Below, one piece after another: positions 50,263 through 62,314 of a stretch of DNA of 64,000 nucleotides. The notes beneath the pieces were generated by a model. That model worked only from the letters and a program-made list of their open reading frames with translations, ran no database searches and was not told the origin of the DNA. A program made the position numbers and the translations under genes. This DNA comes from Phytomonas francai. Lineage: Eukaryota; Euglenozoa; Kinetoplastea; Trypanosomatida; Trypanosomatidae. The stretch lies in NCBI GenBank assembly GCA_001766655.1, contig MJCC01000013.1, forward strand, positions 314,896 through 378,895. Reading direction: 5' to 3'. The stretch's first letter is position 1; each line of letters opens with the position of its first letter.

Positions 50263-53061
50263 ATGTCAGTTACATTAAACATAGATGCATGCTCCAATTA
50301 TGAACCAACTGAGACCGAAATTAAAGACTATGCAGAATGGCTCGGTATGAATCTTCCTGATGATGGACCATTTCTTTGGATTGCACGTGAGGGGTTAAAA
50401 GCTCCTCTTCCCGAAAATTGGAAAGCCTGTCAGAGTGACAAAGGTGAACTTTATTATTTCAACCTCAAAACCGGTGAAAGTATTTGGGATCATCCGTTGG
50501 ATAATTACTTTAAAACTCTATTCATAAATGAAAAGAAAAATCCGACATCTCGAAGTATTTCTCGTTGTTTGAAACCTGAGCACGACCAAGTTCAGACAAC
50601 AGCAAGATCTAGGTCCAAACGTCGTGTTGTAGAAATTTTTCGAGAATCAGGTCAAAAAAAAAATATCGGATCAGAATACGACTCGAACACACGCGAAATA
50701 AATTGCTCAAAGCTCAAAAATGATCTACCCTCCACCCCAACAATAATTTCCGATGTTCCTGCTGAGAAAACCGATTTGACAAGTTCACACGAGGCACAAA
50801 AATATCAGAATGCCAAACACTGTAATTCTCCCAATCGGACATTTAGTGGTACACAAGATAAAACTGGTCCGACAGCTCAGGCAATATCTATGGTTGATAT
50901 CAATAGTCAAAAGGAGGTGAAAAAAATCCCAAAGAAGTCAAGGACCGATAAAATTGTACTGGGCTTGGTAGAAAAAGTGTTAAATAAATCGATTGAGAAG
51001 AATGATCGGAAGCTTGATTTATCAGAGGTAGCTATGAGGGATATGAATAGCAATGTACCATTAAATGCTACCGACTTACAAAAGGAAAAGGAAACGCTTC
51101 AAAGTGATCAGGAGGGAAATTTTCAAGAGTTGCAGGAGCCCTTTGACGGTCAAAGCCCCAAATCCTTACCAGCACCCGAGAAGAAATCAGATAGGACGTT
51201 AAAAGAGGACCAGCATAAAATGGGATTAGCAACGGTTAGTTCTCAAGACCAGCTTCAAGGCAAATCAAGCATTCAAAGATCAATGGAGCTAATCGAAACT
51301 GGAGAATCAATAAGGGATCAACTAAGCCCAGAAATGAAGAACGATGGTGATAAAACGAAAAGGTTGGAGCTCCTTACCAGTGAGATGGATGCAAAACGTG
51401 AATTTAAGTGGCAAACTCATGTATCGGAAGTGAGAGAGTTCCAAACTGCACTGTCGAATGAACTAAGGGAATGCGCATCAACGCTTCTTAAAGAGTATGA
51501 GAAGGCGTACACACTGCTTTACAAGGAAGTAATTAAATCGAAAAATGATTTTGCTTCCCGTGTTGCGCAACAGGAGGCAGATACCAAACGTGCACTGGAT
51601 TTTGAGCTAACGAATCTGAAACAGAACAATGATTGCCTTATTAGAGAAGAGACTGAAAGGGCTTGCAAAAAAATGCAAGAGATCAGACAGCAACATCACC
51701 GTGATATTAACGCACTGAATGAATCTAATTATGCCGAACTTAAAAAAATGATCCATGATAGTATCAGGGGTGCTAACGCAAAAGGAGCTGTGAGAAAAAC
51801 ATCAGTGCCTGTGGCTAAAGATTTCTCCTCTAAAGCTTCTCAGCTTGCATTGGATGCCTTTTATACGGAGTTAGGGGATGGGTATGAAACAAAACTTAAG
51901 TCAGCTGATTCTGTGCTAGAGGATCAACAGGAAATACTCGTGGAACTGAAGAAGCCCTCAGTGAACGATATAGCGCTCAAGAGCAATTATGCTTCATCTC
52001 AAGGACAGACTAATGATTTAAGCAGGAGGGGCAAATGCCACAACACGCATAATATTTGCTCAATTGATGGAAATCTAGATTGCGCTACTTCCCAAGAAGC
52101 CGACTCGTACGGCTTGTTACCATACTCCAAACCTTACAACGTAAAGGATATAATTAGAGAGGCGTTAAAAGAAGTGTTTACCGAATCTCCTCCTATTTTA
52201 TCCGATCAATCGGTTAATAATGCCAAGTATCCTTCAATTGATCTCCCCAGACCGATTCATTCTTCTTCACCCAGTATCATTAATGACGTGAAAGCCCCAC
52301 GCCTAAAAAATTCCACATTTCCTGCTTCCTTTAAAGACCATCATGAGCTTATTGGGGCGGAGCGTCGTCGGGTACGTGAGGGTTGGATGTTTGTCAAGAA
52401 TCAACGTAAGAATCTTGAAGAGAGACGACAACAGCTAAAACATACTCGTCATCAATGGAAGAAGGACGTTTTTGATGCAAAACGGGATGGCGTGAAATCC
52501 ACATCAAAGAGAGGACGGTTGCTTTTTCAGGTGCGGATGGCGTTGGAGGAACAGGCACAGGGACTGCAGCACGATGAATGCATTCTTCATGATTCTGAGT
52601 TGTGGCTTCTCTCTAAAGAGCAAAGGCTGGAAAATATTGAGCACCAAATCAAGGACCATGAGATGCATCAATCTATTGGTGAAAATTCCTCAATGGATTG
52701 TAGTTTAGATACTGCTGGGCTAGTGACCGATTTTTTCGAACCTCAGTGTAATTTTGAATCGGTACCCCTCAGGCCTAATCCACGATCTTATCTGTGTAGC
52801 GTTTCGATGTTTGAAAGAGGAGTAACATCACCAATGCTGGTAAAATCACTAAAGCAGATCGAAAAGCATCTTGGAGAGGCGACATCTATTTTGAAAATGC
52901 AGAAGACATGTGAAAATCTATCAGCACCTTTGCTGAATTGCAGAAACTGCTTTACCCCTACTTACTCAGCGTCACGAGATTCCAAAAAATGTCGTTATAG
53001 TTTCGAGACTTGTACAAAGGAGGCTAAACCGAAACAACTAATTCGCAGCGGTCCATTGTAG
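50263..53061 (+). CDS. CEP164: CEP164-like WW-domain protein (basal body/transition fibre)
   Basis: 932 aa. The N-terminus matches CEP164: YAEWLGMN, FLWIAREGLKAPLP, then a WW domain (about 49-80) with Trp53 and Trp75 and the core GELYYFNLKTGESIWDHP. Human CEP164 has the same AREG...PLP-W-CQ-x-YYFN-x-WDHP order. Long charged segments follow, with coiled coils around 370-510 and 705-815. CEP164 is a distal-appendage protein needed for ciliogenesis; trypanosomes have several versions, one linked to control of flagellum growth. The gene is markedly AT-richer in codon use than the 11-37 kb genes. It is the first intact gene after the 12.7-kb desert. Confidence 0.82.
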   Translation: MSVTLNIDACSNYEPTETEIKDYAEWLGMNLPDDGPFLWIAREGLKAPLPENWKACQSDKGELYYFNLKTGESIWDHPLDNYFKTLFINEKKNPTSRSISRCLKPEHDQVQTTARSRSKRRVVEIFRESGQKKNIGSEYDSNTREINCSKLKNDLPSTPTIISDVPAEKTDLTSSHEAQKYQNAKHCNSPNRTFSGTQDKTGPTAQAISMVDINSQKEVKKIPKKSRTDKIVLGLVEKVLNKSIEKNDRKLDLSEVAMRDMNSNVPLNATDLQKEKETLQSDQEGNFQELQEPFDGQSPKSLPAPEKKSDRTLKEDQHKMGLATVSSQDQLQGKSSIQRSMELIETGESIRDQLSPEMKNDGDKTKRLELLTSEMDAKREFKWQTHVSEVREFQTALSNELRECASTLLKEYEKAYTLLYKEVIKSKNDFASRVAQQEADTKRALDFELTNLKQNNDCLIREETERACKKMQEIRQQHHRDINALNESNYAELKKMIHDSIRGANAKGAVRKTSVPVAKDFSSKASQLALDAFYTELGDGYETKLKSADSVLEDQQEILVELKKPSVNDIALKSNYASSQGQTNDLSRRGKCHNTHNICSIDGNLDCATSQEADSYGLLPYSKPYNVKDIIREALKEVFTESPPILSDQSVNNAKYPSIDLPRPIHSSSPSIINDVKAPRLKNSTFPASFKDHHELIGAERRRVREGWMFVKNQRKNLEERRQQLKHTRHQWKKDVFDAKRDGVKSTSKRGRLLFQVRMALEEQAQGLQHDECILHDSELWLLSKEQRLENIEHQIKDHEMHQSIGENSSMDCSLDTAGLVTDFFEPQCNFESVPLRPNPRSYLCSVSMFERGVTSPMLVKSLKQIEKHLGEATSILKMQKTCENLSAPLLNCRNCFTPTYSASRDSKKCRYSFETCTKEAKPKQLIRSGPL

Positions 53062-54526
53062 ACAAGTCCTAAATATTTGCATTATTTCATTTATGGTACC
53101 GAAACTTTTGACATAATATTTGTATATATACATAGAAAAAAATTATTAGCTTTTTTTTCTTTTGTGCTGGATAAAAACGAAATTGTAGAAAGTAGAACGG
53201 TACTTGCTAGTACCCTTTGTATAATAGTATGGTTCCGTTTGTAAACGGAAAAGCTAAGTAGAATTTCGGAATTTATTCACTGTACCTTTGTATATCCTTT
53301 TTTTTCTGTTTCAGCATTTATTATTATTTTCTTTTTGACAACTAAACGCACTATTTTCTAGTTTCTCTTCGGTTATAACTGATTTTATTCTATTTTAATT
53401 TAAGATAAAGCTATAGATGTTTTCTCTCATTATGTTGTATTATGAAGAACACCATGAGTGATCAAGAGAATTATCTTTATTAGTTCCAGAAGTGAAAAGT
53501 ATGAAGTGTAGAATTGCGGTACAAATAAACATTATTCTTCATTTATTTCTTTCTCTATTTTTATTTATTATTTAACTTATCTGCAATAGAAAAGATTCCT
53601 TCCAAGATTACAGCACCATTTCTGTGACATTTTTAACGTAAAAGTGTCATACAATGCAATATGCAGGCATTTTTTTCAGTTTGTCTTGTGCTTTCCCACC
53701 TTTCTGCAATGAACTGAGTCAAGATTAGAAGGACTGTTATTAAAAACTAGAGATAACAAGCTCAGGCTTAGAAATGTATTCAACGCTTCAATTATAAATG
53801 CTAGCGATATTGAAACGCAGGTTTGCCCTAGTTTTTATGCGATTTTATTTGAAGAGACATCATTGTAGCCTAGTAGTAGAATGTCAGATAATTTGAAAAA
53901 AATACTATTAGATTTTTTTCTATATATCTATTTCCAGTGTTTATGCGAATTGCTAATATATATTTTGCATTTCTTTTCAATATGCGAGATAGTTGTCACT
54001 TAATTCTGTTTTATTTGAGTATATCTATAGAAAACAAATATTTAGCATTATTTTTTTTTCGTTGTTTATAGTTTTTATGAAGTAGATTTCATTATGTAAA
54101 TTTAGTATAATTTCTTGTCCCATTTTATATCTTTTTTCTTTTTAGAGGGCAACGAAAAGAAGACTAATTTTATGTTCCGATAGATTTGTTTTCCGCTGGA
54201 ATTTAGAATAAAAAAAATTGTATTCTTATTACATGATTCTTACTTTCCAGGGTTGAGATATAAGAGCCGAATAATCTTTATAAATTCAAAAGCACCAGTA
54301 GCTCATCATTTCCCATATCTCCACTCATATCTGTTAAAATAAGTGCTAATCACCTACTCGATTTTTCTTTTCATTTTTACTTTTCCACTTTTGCTTTATT
54401 TTAACTCCTAGAAAAAATTGTATAATTATTGGCTTGATTGAAATAGGCACCATACACGATACAGAATTACTAATAGTAAGAAAATAAAAGTGGAAATTGT
54501 TATCGATATTTTCTCCTTCAAAGCCG
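53062..54526 (+). other. Long AT-rich intergenic region, no gene seen
   Basis: About 1.5 kb, roughly 70% AT by eye, with many T-runs. The pyrimidine-rich tract at about 54358-54411 ending in CTAG is a candidate acceptor for the next gene. Confidence 0.6.
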
Positions 54527-56602
54527 ATGCGTCCTCGACGGCCGCGTCGACAGGATAACAATAATGGGGTTAGCTATTTGCACTCCCATAGATGTTTCTC
54601 TGCACACAAGAATTCAGTTGGGGTTCGACATTCCAGTCCACATATTCCTCAATACAGGAGCAGTGCTGCACTATATGACGTACGATCTGAGAACGATGAG
54701 CAAACACCCGGTAGTATGCACCATAATCTTTCCGTGAGTGATCATGTTTGTGATCCAAATTGTTCCATTCTCATAAATTCAGCGATAACTGATAATTCAA
54801 GTAATTTTATATTGCAGGGACATATTCCTAACGATGGAATTTTGCATCGGTCATTTGCAACTCCCTGTCAACGTGCTATGCATGAGGGAGGTGCAAGCCA
54901 TAAGTACAATATCAATTATAACAGTGATGGAGATATCCTGCCTATCAGAAGCAATACCGCCAAATTTAATCATCGTAGCTTCACCAGAAACGCCTCACAA
55001 AAAAGAGGCTTAGAATCTCAAGTTTCTTTTCCTCTGCCACTGTTCTCTGAACAACCGAAGAGTTTATCTCAAACCGAGGCATTGAATCGACATATAGGAC
55101 CTACCCCAAATCGTCAGAAACGTGCTCACTCAGTGTTTTCAGCAGCTAGAGTATTAGAATTTGACAATGCTTCTCATGAGTATCGTGGAAATTTTTATTT
55201 TCCAACACAACACTTGTTGCTCCCACAAGCTTCTTCAAACCTCCGTTGTCAGATTGATTCTATTATAGCAGAAAATCTGCAAAGAAATGATAATGGGGGA
55301 AAGCAACGCGATTGCCACGATGCAAACATTTTGGTCCCTAAACAAACTACATTTGAATTATCCAATGTGGGAGGAATAAGGGCCGGTCACAAGCATTATC
55401 ACCATGATGGCAGACTTCCTATTATTCTGGACACTCCTGCAAAGATCCAAGACAGAAAAAATTTAGTTCCAGGTGAAGCTATTGATGTGGGCGTAAAGGA
55501 GAAAATCGTAAATGAGAGGGTCTTTGAGCCTACCTGTGCTTCAGTACACCGATGTCTGTTAGTTCCAGCCTTTCCCCAAAACACGTTCTCGCACACGTAT
55601 TCCAGCCAATTTTCCATGCAGTCTTCACACAGTTTATCAATGCAGTTTGATACGAGCTCTGTTTTAGTTTTGAAGGCTGTAAGAATTACACCATTGCTGT
55701 CCAGGGCTAGACTGCTTATGCCTCCGCTACTTGCGAGTGTCAGTTACATGCAAAGCGAGCCTCAGGAATGTGAAGGTGCTTTAAAGAGTCGAAATCGCGT
55801 ACTAGGCTCTGATGCCAGTTCAACTAATATTACCGGCAATTCACGTCAGCGTGAAACTATCAGCGTGACTGACTCGTTGGAGGCGGATGATGTCAAAATG
55901 AATTTGGCAAATAAACAGAAAGCGTTAAAGCACATGTCCGTAGGCTCAGGTCATAATCCTTTATCGAAGATACCTTTGGGATTTTTGCCATGTTCGATCA
56001 CTTCCTGTAGGTTGGCTTCACCAAATTCGCCAAAATGTAGCACCATGCACTCTCCAAACGATAACTTTTGTAATCCGAATGGGTACTCCTCTTTCACTAG
56101 TAGTACTCCATATTGTGTCACGAACAGGCAAGGCAATTTCACTCATAGGAAACACTCATGGTTGAGTAACACTTCCATCTTGGAGGCAACTGCGGAGCTG
56201 GTAATGGAGATGATTGCCACACCAACGTGCAACAGCACACCTGACAGTGAGCTCCTACCGGTAGAGGTAACACCAGCAGTCCCTGGACGCGTAGTTGCTT
56301 CAAAAGAGGTATCCTTACAATTGTCGCCACAGCATCCAATTATGGTGGCTCAACGAGTCAAACAGACTTTATCGTTTACGCAGAACAGTAACGCATTTTC
56401 GAGCAAAAAATCACTCGGCACGTTTGATGGTCTCACTAGGCCCAATGGCACGACACCTGAAGAATCTACTGAAATTGAACTATATCGCAGCGAGTCCATT
56501 TCTGGCATTGAATTTTCCCATTCTCCTATAGCTGTCAGTGTAAACCCTAATAGTTTTTCGCTTCCATTCAATAACAGTGTTTTTCCTCCGAGAAGGGACT
56601 AG
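54527..56602 (+). CDS. Hypothetical Ser/Asn/His-rich protein, 691 aa
   Basis: The frame is open from 54497 but begins with TTG; the first ATG is 54527 (MRPRRPRRQDNNNGVSYL). The basic N-terminus is followed by a long low-complexity, probably disordered chain rich in Ser, Asn, His and Pro with no membrane segments or known domain. A Leu/Pro-containing segment near 385-410 (VLKAVRITPLLSRARLLMPP) is the most ordered-looking part. Codon use is AT-rich, like the CEP164-like gene. Intact length argues for a real gene; function unknown. Confidence 0.65.
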   Translation: MRPRRPRRQDNNNGVSYLHSHRCFSAHKNSVGVRHSSPHIPQYRSSAALYDVRSENDEQTPGSMHHNLSVSDHVCDPNCSILINSAITDNSSNFILQGHIPNDGILHRSFATPCQRAMHEGGASHKYNINYNSDGDILPIRSNTAKFNHRSFTRNASQKRGLESQVSFPLPLFSEQPKSLSQTEALNRHIGPTPNRQKRAHSVFSAARVLEFDNASHEYRGNFYFPTQHLLLPQASSNLRCQIDSIIAENLQRNDNGGKQRDCHDANILVPKQTTFELSNVGGIRAGHKHYHHDGRLPIILDTPAKIQDRKNLVPGEAIDVGVKEKIVNERVFEPTCASVHRCLLVPAFPQNTFSHTYSSQFSMQSSHSLSMQFDTSSVLVLKAVRITPLLSRARLLMPPLLASVSYMQSEPQECEGALKSRNRVLGSDASSTNITGNSRQRETISVTDSLEADDVKMNLANKQKALKHMSVGSGHNPLSKIPLGFLPCSITSCRLASPNSPKCSTMHSPNDNFCNPNGYSSFTSSTPYCVTNRQGNFTHRKHSWLSNTSILEATAELVMEMIATPTCNSTPDSELLPVEVTPAVPGRVVASKEVSLQLSPQHPIMVAQRVKQTLSFTQNSNAFSSKKSLGTFDGLTRPNGTTPEESTEIELYRSESISGIEFSHSPIAVSVNPNSFSLPFNNSVFPPRRD

Positions 56603-58579
56603 TTACAGTTCAGTGAGTTTTTGAACTTCCCATTTTACCGATCAGCAGTCCCCACCATAACCTTCAGTATCGAAGTAATTGTTTGAACAGGGAGACAAGA
56701 ACGTGTCTCCAATTTAGCATATTAGATTTGGTTGATCTTCACGAACCATTTACCACAAAGTTTAGAATTTTTTTCTAAAATCATCTTCAAGCATGATGTT
56801 AGTAGCCTTGGAAATAATCTTAAATGTCGCCAACCTTACCATAGTATTTTATCGTCTTGGTACGATAGTACATCGTTTCACCATGGGTGGAGCCAGGAAG
56901 CCACACTTAGGCCTTAACACAATGATGCATCCAGTACAAATTATGAGGAAGGGAGGACAAAAACTTTGTCTAATTTTGCTATATTAGCTTGTCTTTACGG
57001 CTTCAGTCTACCTGTTCTGTTTCTTGGTTCTATAATATTCATCTTTAGTTTTTTTTCCCTTCCTTATTTCCATCTCAAGGAAAACGATTTTAGAAAATTT
57101 AGGATATATATGGCTTATCCAGAAAGCGGCATGGAAAGTAATAATTTTTTTGTTTGTAAAATGGCTACATATCCATGTGATTCATTTTTCCTGCCTAGGA
57201 GTATTTATTCTATCAATAATGGAACATGGGCAAAAGTAGCGTTGTTAAACATAGTGATTGGCCATTTTTTTTATACGATAGAAAAACATTGACGATATTT
57301 TTTCTCAAATATTCTTTCACCTTTTTCCCCCTATTTCAACAGTAAACCTTCTAAAAAAATGGTTATCTCGTTTCTGGAGTATAGAAGAGTTCATGTTCAT
57401 TTATTCTTTGAATTGATTTTCATAATTTTTCCCACTGAGAAGTGCATAAAAATAATAGTAAGATATTTACAAGCCTTTTTTTCAACATACGTGATGCTCC
57501 TTGTGTGGATAAATTGTTATGTTTCTCGAAAAAGGAAGAAATGTTTAAGTTATTTGGAAAATGAGAGAAATAAGTGTGGTTACTTTGCATTTGAAGGTAA
57601 AACAGACATTTAAACTTTTTTTGTTATTCTTAATGGATAGTTATTATTTTAATGGAGTGATATTGCCTTTCAAAGGGTTAATTTTTTTCTGTAATAGCAT
57701 CGGTAACACATTTTCTTGGTTCATATTTAATGGTAAAACCATTTTTCGTCTTTACGACGGAGAATCAATTAAATTTAAATGTGTAAAGTTGGAAAATGTG
57801 GAGCATTTATAAACATTAAGCTCTTTGATATTTTTCCTTAAATACAATTAGTAAGTAAAGCGGATATATCTATATGCGTATCAGTTCACTGATAGCAGTA
57901 TACAAAGGGAAATGTAAAGTTTAGGTATTCGATAATGAACTCATCTATAGATTTTTACCTTTCTCCAATTAGTCCGCTGGCTTATGTTATAGATTTTATA
58001 CCGTTCAAACATTTTATACATTTTTTAAATATTTGCCAGAAAACAGTTATTATACTAGCATTAGGAGCTTCTTTGTAACACTAGATAATGAATTATCTTT
58101 AAGGAACTACAAGCATATTTATTAGCGCTTTGCTGACCCCTCCTATTTTATTTTTGTGCATTGGTGAAAATTTTCCATTGCGTATGAAAATGCACACTTT
58201 CTAAGATTAAACACAACAAATAGAAACCATATATATATATATATATATATATCAACAGCAATGATAAATTTGATTTATTTGAAGGCTATAGTACCATTTG
58301 ACTAGTATGACAAACAGGGGGAAATAAAGAACGCTTATTACGATCTGTTGTCGGTTTCTGGCACATGTCCGTTGAGGCCACCTTCATTTGTGTTGCATAT
58401 GATTATTGATTTGCTCTCGTTGCAGCTTTTCATTGTCTCTGAAATAAGCATTCCACCCATAGGTTATATTAATGTTCGATGATAAAGTGTGTACTTCATT
58501 TTCCAAATATTAGTTTTTCTTATGGAGCAACGGTAGGCTGCTCCGGAAATCAACGACCTTCATAGCATTCTTATAACAT
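56603..58579 (+). other. AT-rich gene desert with chance-like ORFs
   Basis: Frames at 56966-57292, 57359-57613 and 57561-57812 are Phe/Ile/Tyr-rich as expected from T-rich DNA, and I do not call them. The region contains the AT repeat at 58229-58252. Confidence 0.5.
58229..58252. repeat. (AT)n microsatellite
   Basis: 12 units of AT, uninterrupted. Confidence 0.9.
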
Positions 58580-61110
58580 GTAGGTTACGATTATTCCTTG
58601 CAGACCTTCCTGATGGTTCTGTGGCGGCATGCATGCATAGCCTATTAAAACATATATCTAGAAAAAGATTATGTTGATCTGCCTCTTGTAAAGGGTGCCA
58701 TAGCTGTACTTGTGGAGCTTGTTCAGCGAGCAATTTTGTCTGATTCTACTGAAAGCGTTTAGTTTCTGTATATGAATAATAGGGATCGGCTCCAGCGATT
58801 GCTATGCGAGCCCCTCCAGGCTGACTATTCCACACCGGTCATTGCAGTAATATGGGAGTTGATTATAGCTTAGAATGTGGTTCAACACGTTAGATCTATT
58901 CTGGTCATACATTATGTGTTCATAACTCCTGGAATAGATGAATGCATAGTTTCCCTTGGTAAGCCACACCAGAGCTTTCCAACCTCGATAAGAACATATC
59001 TGTGGAGTTGATGACATTGTTGTACTGTCGTTTCGTCTTGGGTGTTAAGGATCAAAAATGGCGTTCCATGGATTTTCAGTTCAATTGAAATCGATTTCTA
59101 ACAACGCGGCACATACACTGGACAGGGGAATTCAGTTACACATTTCCGTTGCAGTAGCAGTCTGTCGTTAGATTCCACAATATCTGGGAGGTAGGTGCGA
59201 GACTTTGCTGTACTGTGCAGAGGTTCGTACCTAATTAATTTTGTCATGAAGACAGATCACCGATAAATGATATCGGACCGTAGAGCAAGATTAAGCATGA
59301 CTACGGTCCTGGTCGCTTTGCAGAGTATGTGTTCCGTTGAAGTCCAGGAGGTACTTTTTGGTAGTGAAGACTGTAAACTGCGAGCTCATACAATGTATCT
59401 GGGCATTGGATGCACTTGTTGATGCCGCACATTTTCATATTATAAAAAAGGTACAACATTTGAATCTGCTACACGATTTAGCATACATCGGATACGAATA
59501 CCCGTTTTGTGTCTCTATAGTAGCGGTAGAATTTTTTACTTTTAAACCATCATCACAGCCGTGACTGTTGTGTTATCAAAAGCGCGCCAAAGTGTGGGGA
59601 TGCGCCAGGCGATCACTATCCAGGTCAGTGTTTTCCTTCAGAAACACGAACAAGCTGTGATGCTTATCGCCACTCGTTCTAAATACATGCTTGCTGCAGA
59701 TTAGTTCTGGAGCGGGGGTTGAGTAATGCTATACTTTGAAGTTAATTCAAAATATACTATTTTTGTGGCGTAGTGCTGTGTGTGCTTGTGGTAGTACTCC
59801 ACGTGAGGAAGCTCATAATTGGCTATAATCAATCTCATGGATGGTTCTTTGGTCAGCCGCCAGAGGCCCTTTAGCTTCGGCATGGGAATCGTATTAATGC
59901 TATGTACTTCTAGAAATGGTTACTATACCTTTGAGGGGATCAAATGCTCTGTGCCCTCCTATCTTTATGCTTTTCAACAATGGAGAGCCGTGTCAAAGAG
60001 CATATTGATCTTGGAGTACATAGTGACCCTGATTGCCACCGCTAAGGTGGAAAGAGGTTGATCTCGTGAGGTGTACTCATCGCCATTTTTGGAGAAGGGA
60101 GGGGGGGGGGGGTAGTTGCATTATATCAACAACCACGTACCGATGCTGGATTTCAAAAAATAGATTCTGAAAGCGCAGTTCGAGCTTGACTGCTGTTTGA
60201 ACCCATGCGTGGAGAATACCAAGATGGAGTGGTAGTAAGCGGTTACAAATGCATTTTTTTCGATCCTATAACTCAGACGCTGTATGAGTGCGTTGACTTA
60301 TGTGTATTCAGTTGTCGTATTTCGGATTCGTTCGATATCCTTTGTGCTCTCATGGATGTATCAGCTCTGGACTCTTTTGGAGGTTCGGAAGCACGAGCTC
60401 GGGGTCATAGCAGGGAGGGGTATACAGATTCTGTACAGGAACTACTAGATGCTAGTGAGCAGAATTGTATTGAATAAACGAAATAGAATCTGCTCTGTCA
60501 GAAGCAGTACTCTTCGTTTTGCAAGGCTGCCGGTGCGAAATAGGGTTTGGTAAATTCCGTGCTTTCTCTGTGTTGTATGTAGAATATTACGTGACAATTG
60601 GTATGGTTCGAACTCATCTTTCCTGAATGGGCGTCCCAGGAGTGTAGAGAGAAATTGCTCTGGGCATTCGTTGCGATTGCGCACATCATGACTACACATA
60701 GCTTTGTCGGCGAGCTCGGGGCTGTAACCCCTTTTATGTCGCTTATGTCACCAAATGTCTTTCTGGAGGAGGTTAGGTCACCTTGAGAAGGTGAGTTGTA
60801 TGAGAGGAATCTCCCCACTCCACTCTGCGCATCAAATAGTTCCTTCTCGTTTGATTTCGGAAGCGCAGAATATCGGGTAGCGTTTCGAAGATGACTGCCG
60901 AAGGCTTTCTCATTACTTTCAGTCTCTGACAACTGTCAGACATTCATAGGATCGATCACAGCTGGTATTATCCTTAATAGTAGAAAATCTATGGAGGGAC
61001 CGGTTGTAGCTTATAGAGCCATTTACAGTGTAAGGTGCGCGTTTGCACCGTTTCTATTGCTTAACTCGCTTGGCTCATGTGGGCAGCTTGTTGAGGTAGG
61101 TACATAGACC
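58580..61110 (+). pseudogene. Decayed gene, probably an armadillo-repeat protein
   Basis: The plus strand shows short peptide islands in shifting frames that resemble ARM repeats. Near 58.6-58.75 kb: LPDGSVAACMHSLLKHIS, then after a frameshift LPLVKGAIAVLVELVQRA. Near 59.3 kb: TTVLVALQSMCSVEVQEVLF. At 60.6-60.78 kb: LLWAFVAIAH...FVGELGAVTPFMSLM. Near 61.0 kb: VRCAFAPFLLLNSLGSCGQL. The G-A-V/I-x-x-L/F-V/M-x-L pattern and Leu/Ala helices fit ARM units of about 42 residues. GC is higher than the flanking deserts. Stops and frameshifts are frequent, so it is a relic. The family call is tentative; another alpha-solenoid is possible. Confidence 0.42.
60101..60112. repeat. G12 homopolymer
   Basis: Twelve consecutive G inside the decayed region, preceded by GGGA. 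Confidence 0.85.
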
Positions 61111-61359
61111 CCATAAGGAGAGCAGGAATAACTCTGTTGCTTTGCCTGCATTCATATTTAAATGAACAAAGGGGATGCCAAGGGCTGTTTCACTTTATGT
61201 CTCCTATAATTCACCTTCAAGGAGAGTTTGTTGCGCGTTAGTCTTTTTCTGATTTCCGGTTGGTAAAGGGTGGAGGGAGACTATTAGTGTGAATATTTAC
61301 AATTGTGTGCTTACTTAAAAAATTCCGATTACTACTTTTTTTTTAAAAAAACCCAATTC

Positions 61360-61391
61360 ATTCTGTGTTATTTCTAGTTTTTTTTTTCACA
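61360..61391 (+). promoter_or_regulatory. Polypyrimidine tract and acceptor of the 61418 gene
   Basis: A T-rich run (about 61377-61388) ends in CACAG (AG 61390-61391). ATG 61418 is the first in-frame start downstream, giving a genomic 5' UTR of about 26 nt. The interval 61111-61417 shows no gene. Confidence 0.5.
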
Positions 61392-61417
61392 GTTAGCTCT
61401 TATTCTTCATCAATTCG

Positions 61418-62314
61418 ATGCACGACCTTGATGGTTTTTTGAGTTTTCGATTAAGCGGGGTACCCCTCGGTCCCTTTTCTCATCTACAGAAAATCGTCAA
61501 TCCCTGCGACGCGCAAAAAACTCAGGAGCTACAACCATTTACTATATTCAACGAGTATGATTATATATCAACATATGAGATTCTCAGCACCACGAATGCT
61601 TTTTTGGAGATAACACTCACAGTTGAGGTCCCTAGCAGCGATTTCATCATCACACCTGGGTTCGAAACTATTTTGAAGGAACACAGTTGTATGAACATAC
61701 ATCACTTTGATTTTATTCTGAGAGAAGTGATAGCAGAGCCGTCATTGTTCATTTTTACCCATACCAACGAAGGTTACGGCGAAAATTGCAGTCTTCATCA
61801 TGTCTGGGGGTTCCCTGGGAGTGGTATTTTGGATTTTAGCATCGATCCAACCTCTAAGATCAATACATACAAGAAAGAAAAGTTCGAGGATGCAAATTTC
61901 AGCGTCTTTATGCAGTGTCTTGGGTTGGCCAGAGGGGAGGACGACGAGTTCCATCATTATCATTATTACTTTCAAGGCAGAAGGAGCAGCCATGCATTTG
62001 CATCCGAAACGTTAGCGTTTCCTTCCCTTTTCATTGAGTCAACCACAACTACAGCCCATACTCTGGGTGCAGAAACTATTGTTTATAAACATAAAGGTTC
62101 TGAAAAAAAAGGGGACACGTTCTATTTGCTTCGAAATACCGGTTTAGTGCCCCATTATACCCTTGCACTCCGGCATATGGAGCCTACGTGGACGCCAGGT
62201 CTTAAAGAGGAAATGGGCCAGCGAATGCCTCGATTTTCTGAGTCTGCGGACCTTTCGTTGGAGCGACAACGCAAAGCAACGTTATGGACCATAGAAACGA
62301 TGCTTTGCAGCTAA
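61418..62314 (+). CDS. Hypothetical protein, 298 aa
   Basis: An intact frame from ATG 61418, closely preceded by a good acceptor. The N-terminal half alternates beta-type hydrophobic strands (YEILSTTNAFLEITLTVEV). The middle carries an aromatic/His cluster (HHYHYYFQG, near 188-196). The C-terminus is helical and charged (ESADLSLERQRKATLWTIE). There is no signal peptide and no clear membrane span. I recognise no domain. Composition and acceptor support a real gene; function unknown. Confidence 0.6.
   Translation: MHDLDGFLSFRLSGVPLGPFSHLQKIVNPCDAQKTQELQPFTIFNEYDYISTYEILSTTNAFLEITLTVEVPSSDFIITPGFETILKEHSCMNIHHFDFILREVIAEPSLFIFTHTNEGYGENCSLHHVWGFPGSGILDFSIDPTSKINTYKKEKFEDANFSVFMQCLGLARGEDDEFHHYHYYFQGRRSSHAFASETLAFPSLFIESTTTTAHTLGAETIVYKHKGSEKKGDTFYLLRNTGLVPHYTLALRHMEPTWTPGLKEEMGQRMPRFSESADLSLERQRKATLWTIETMLCS

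Noticed and set aside
56966..57812. Three successive plus-strand ORFs rich in Phe, Ile and Tyr
   Set aside because: Composition follows the T-rich DNA; no acceptor pattern, no domain, and overlapping frames.
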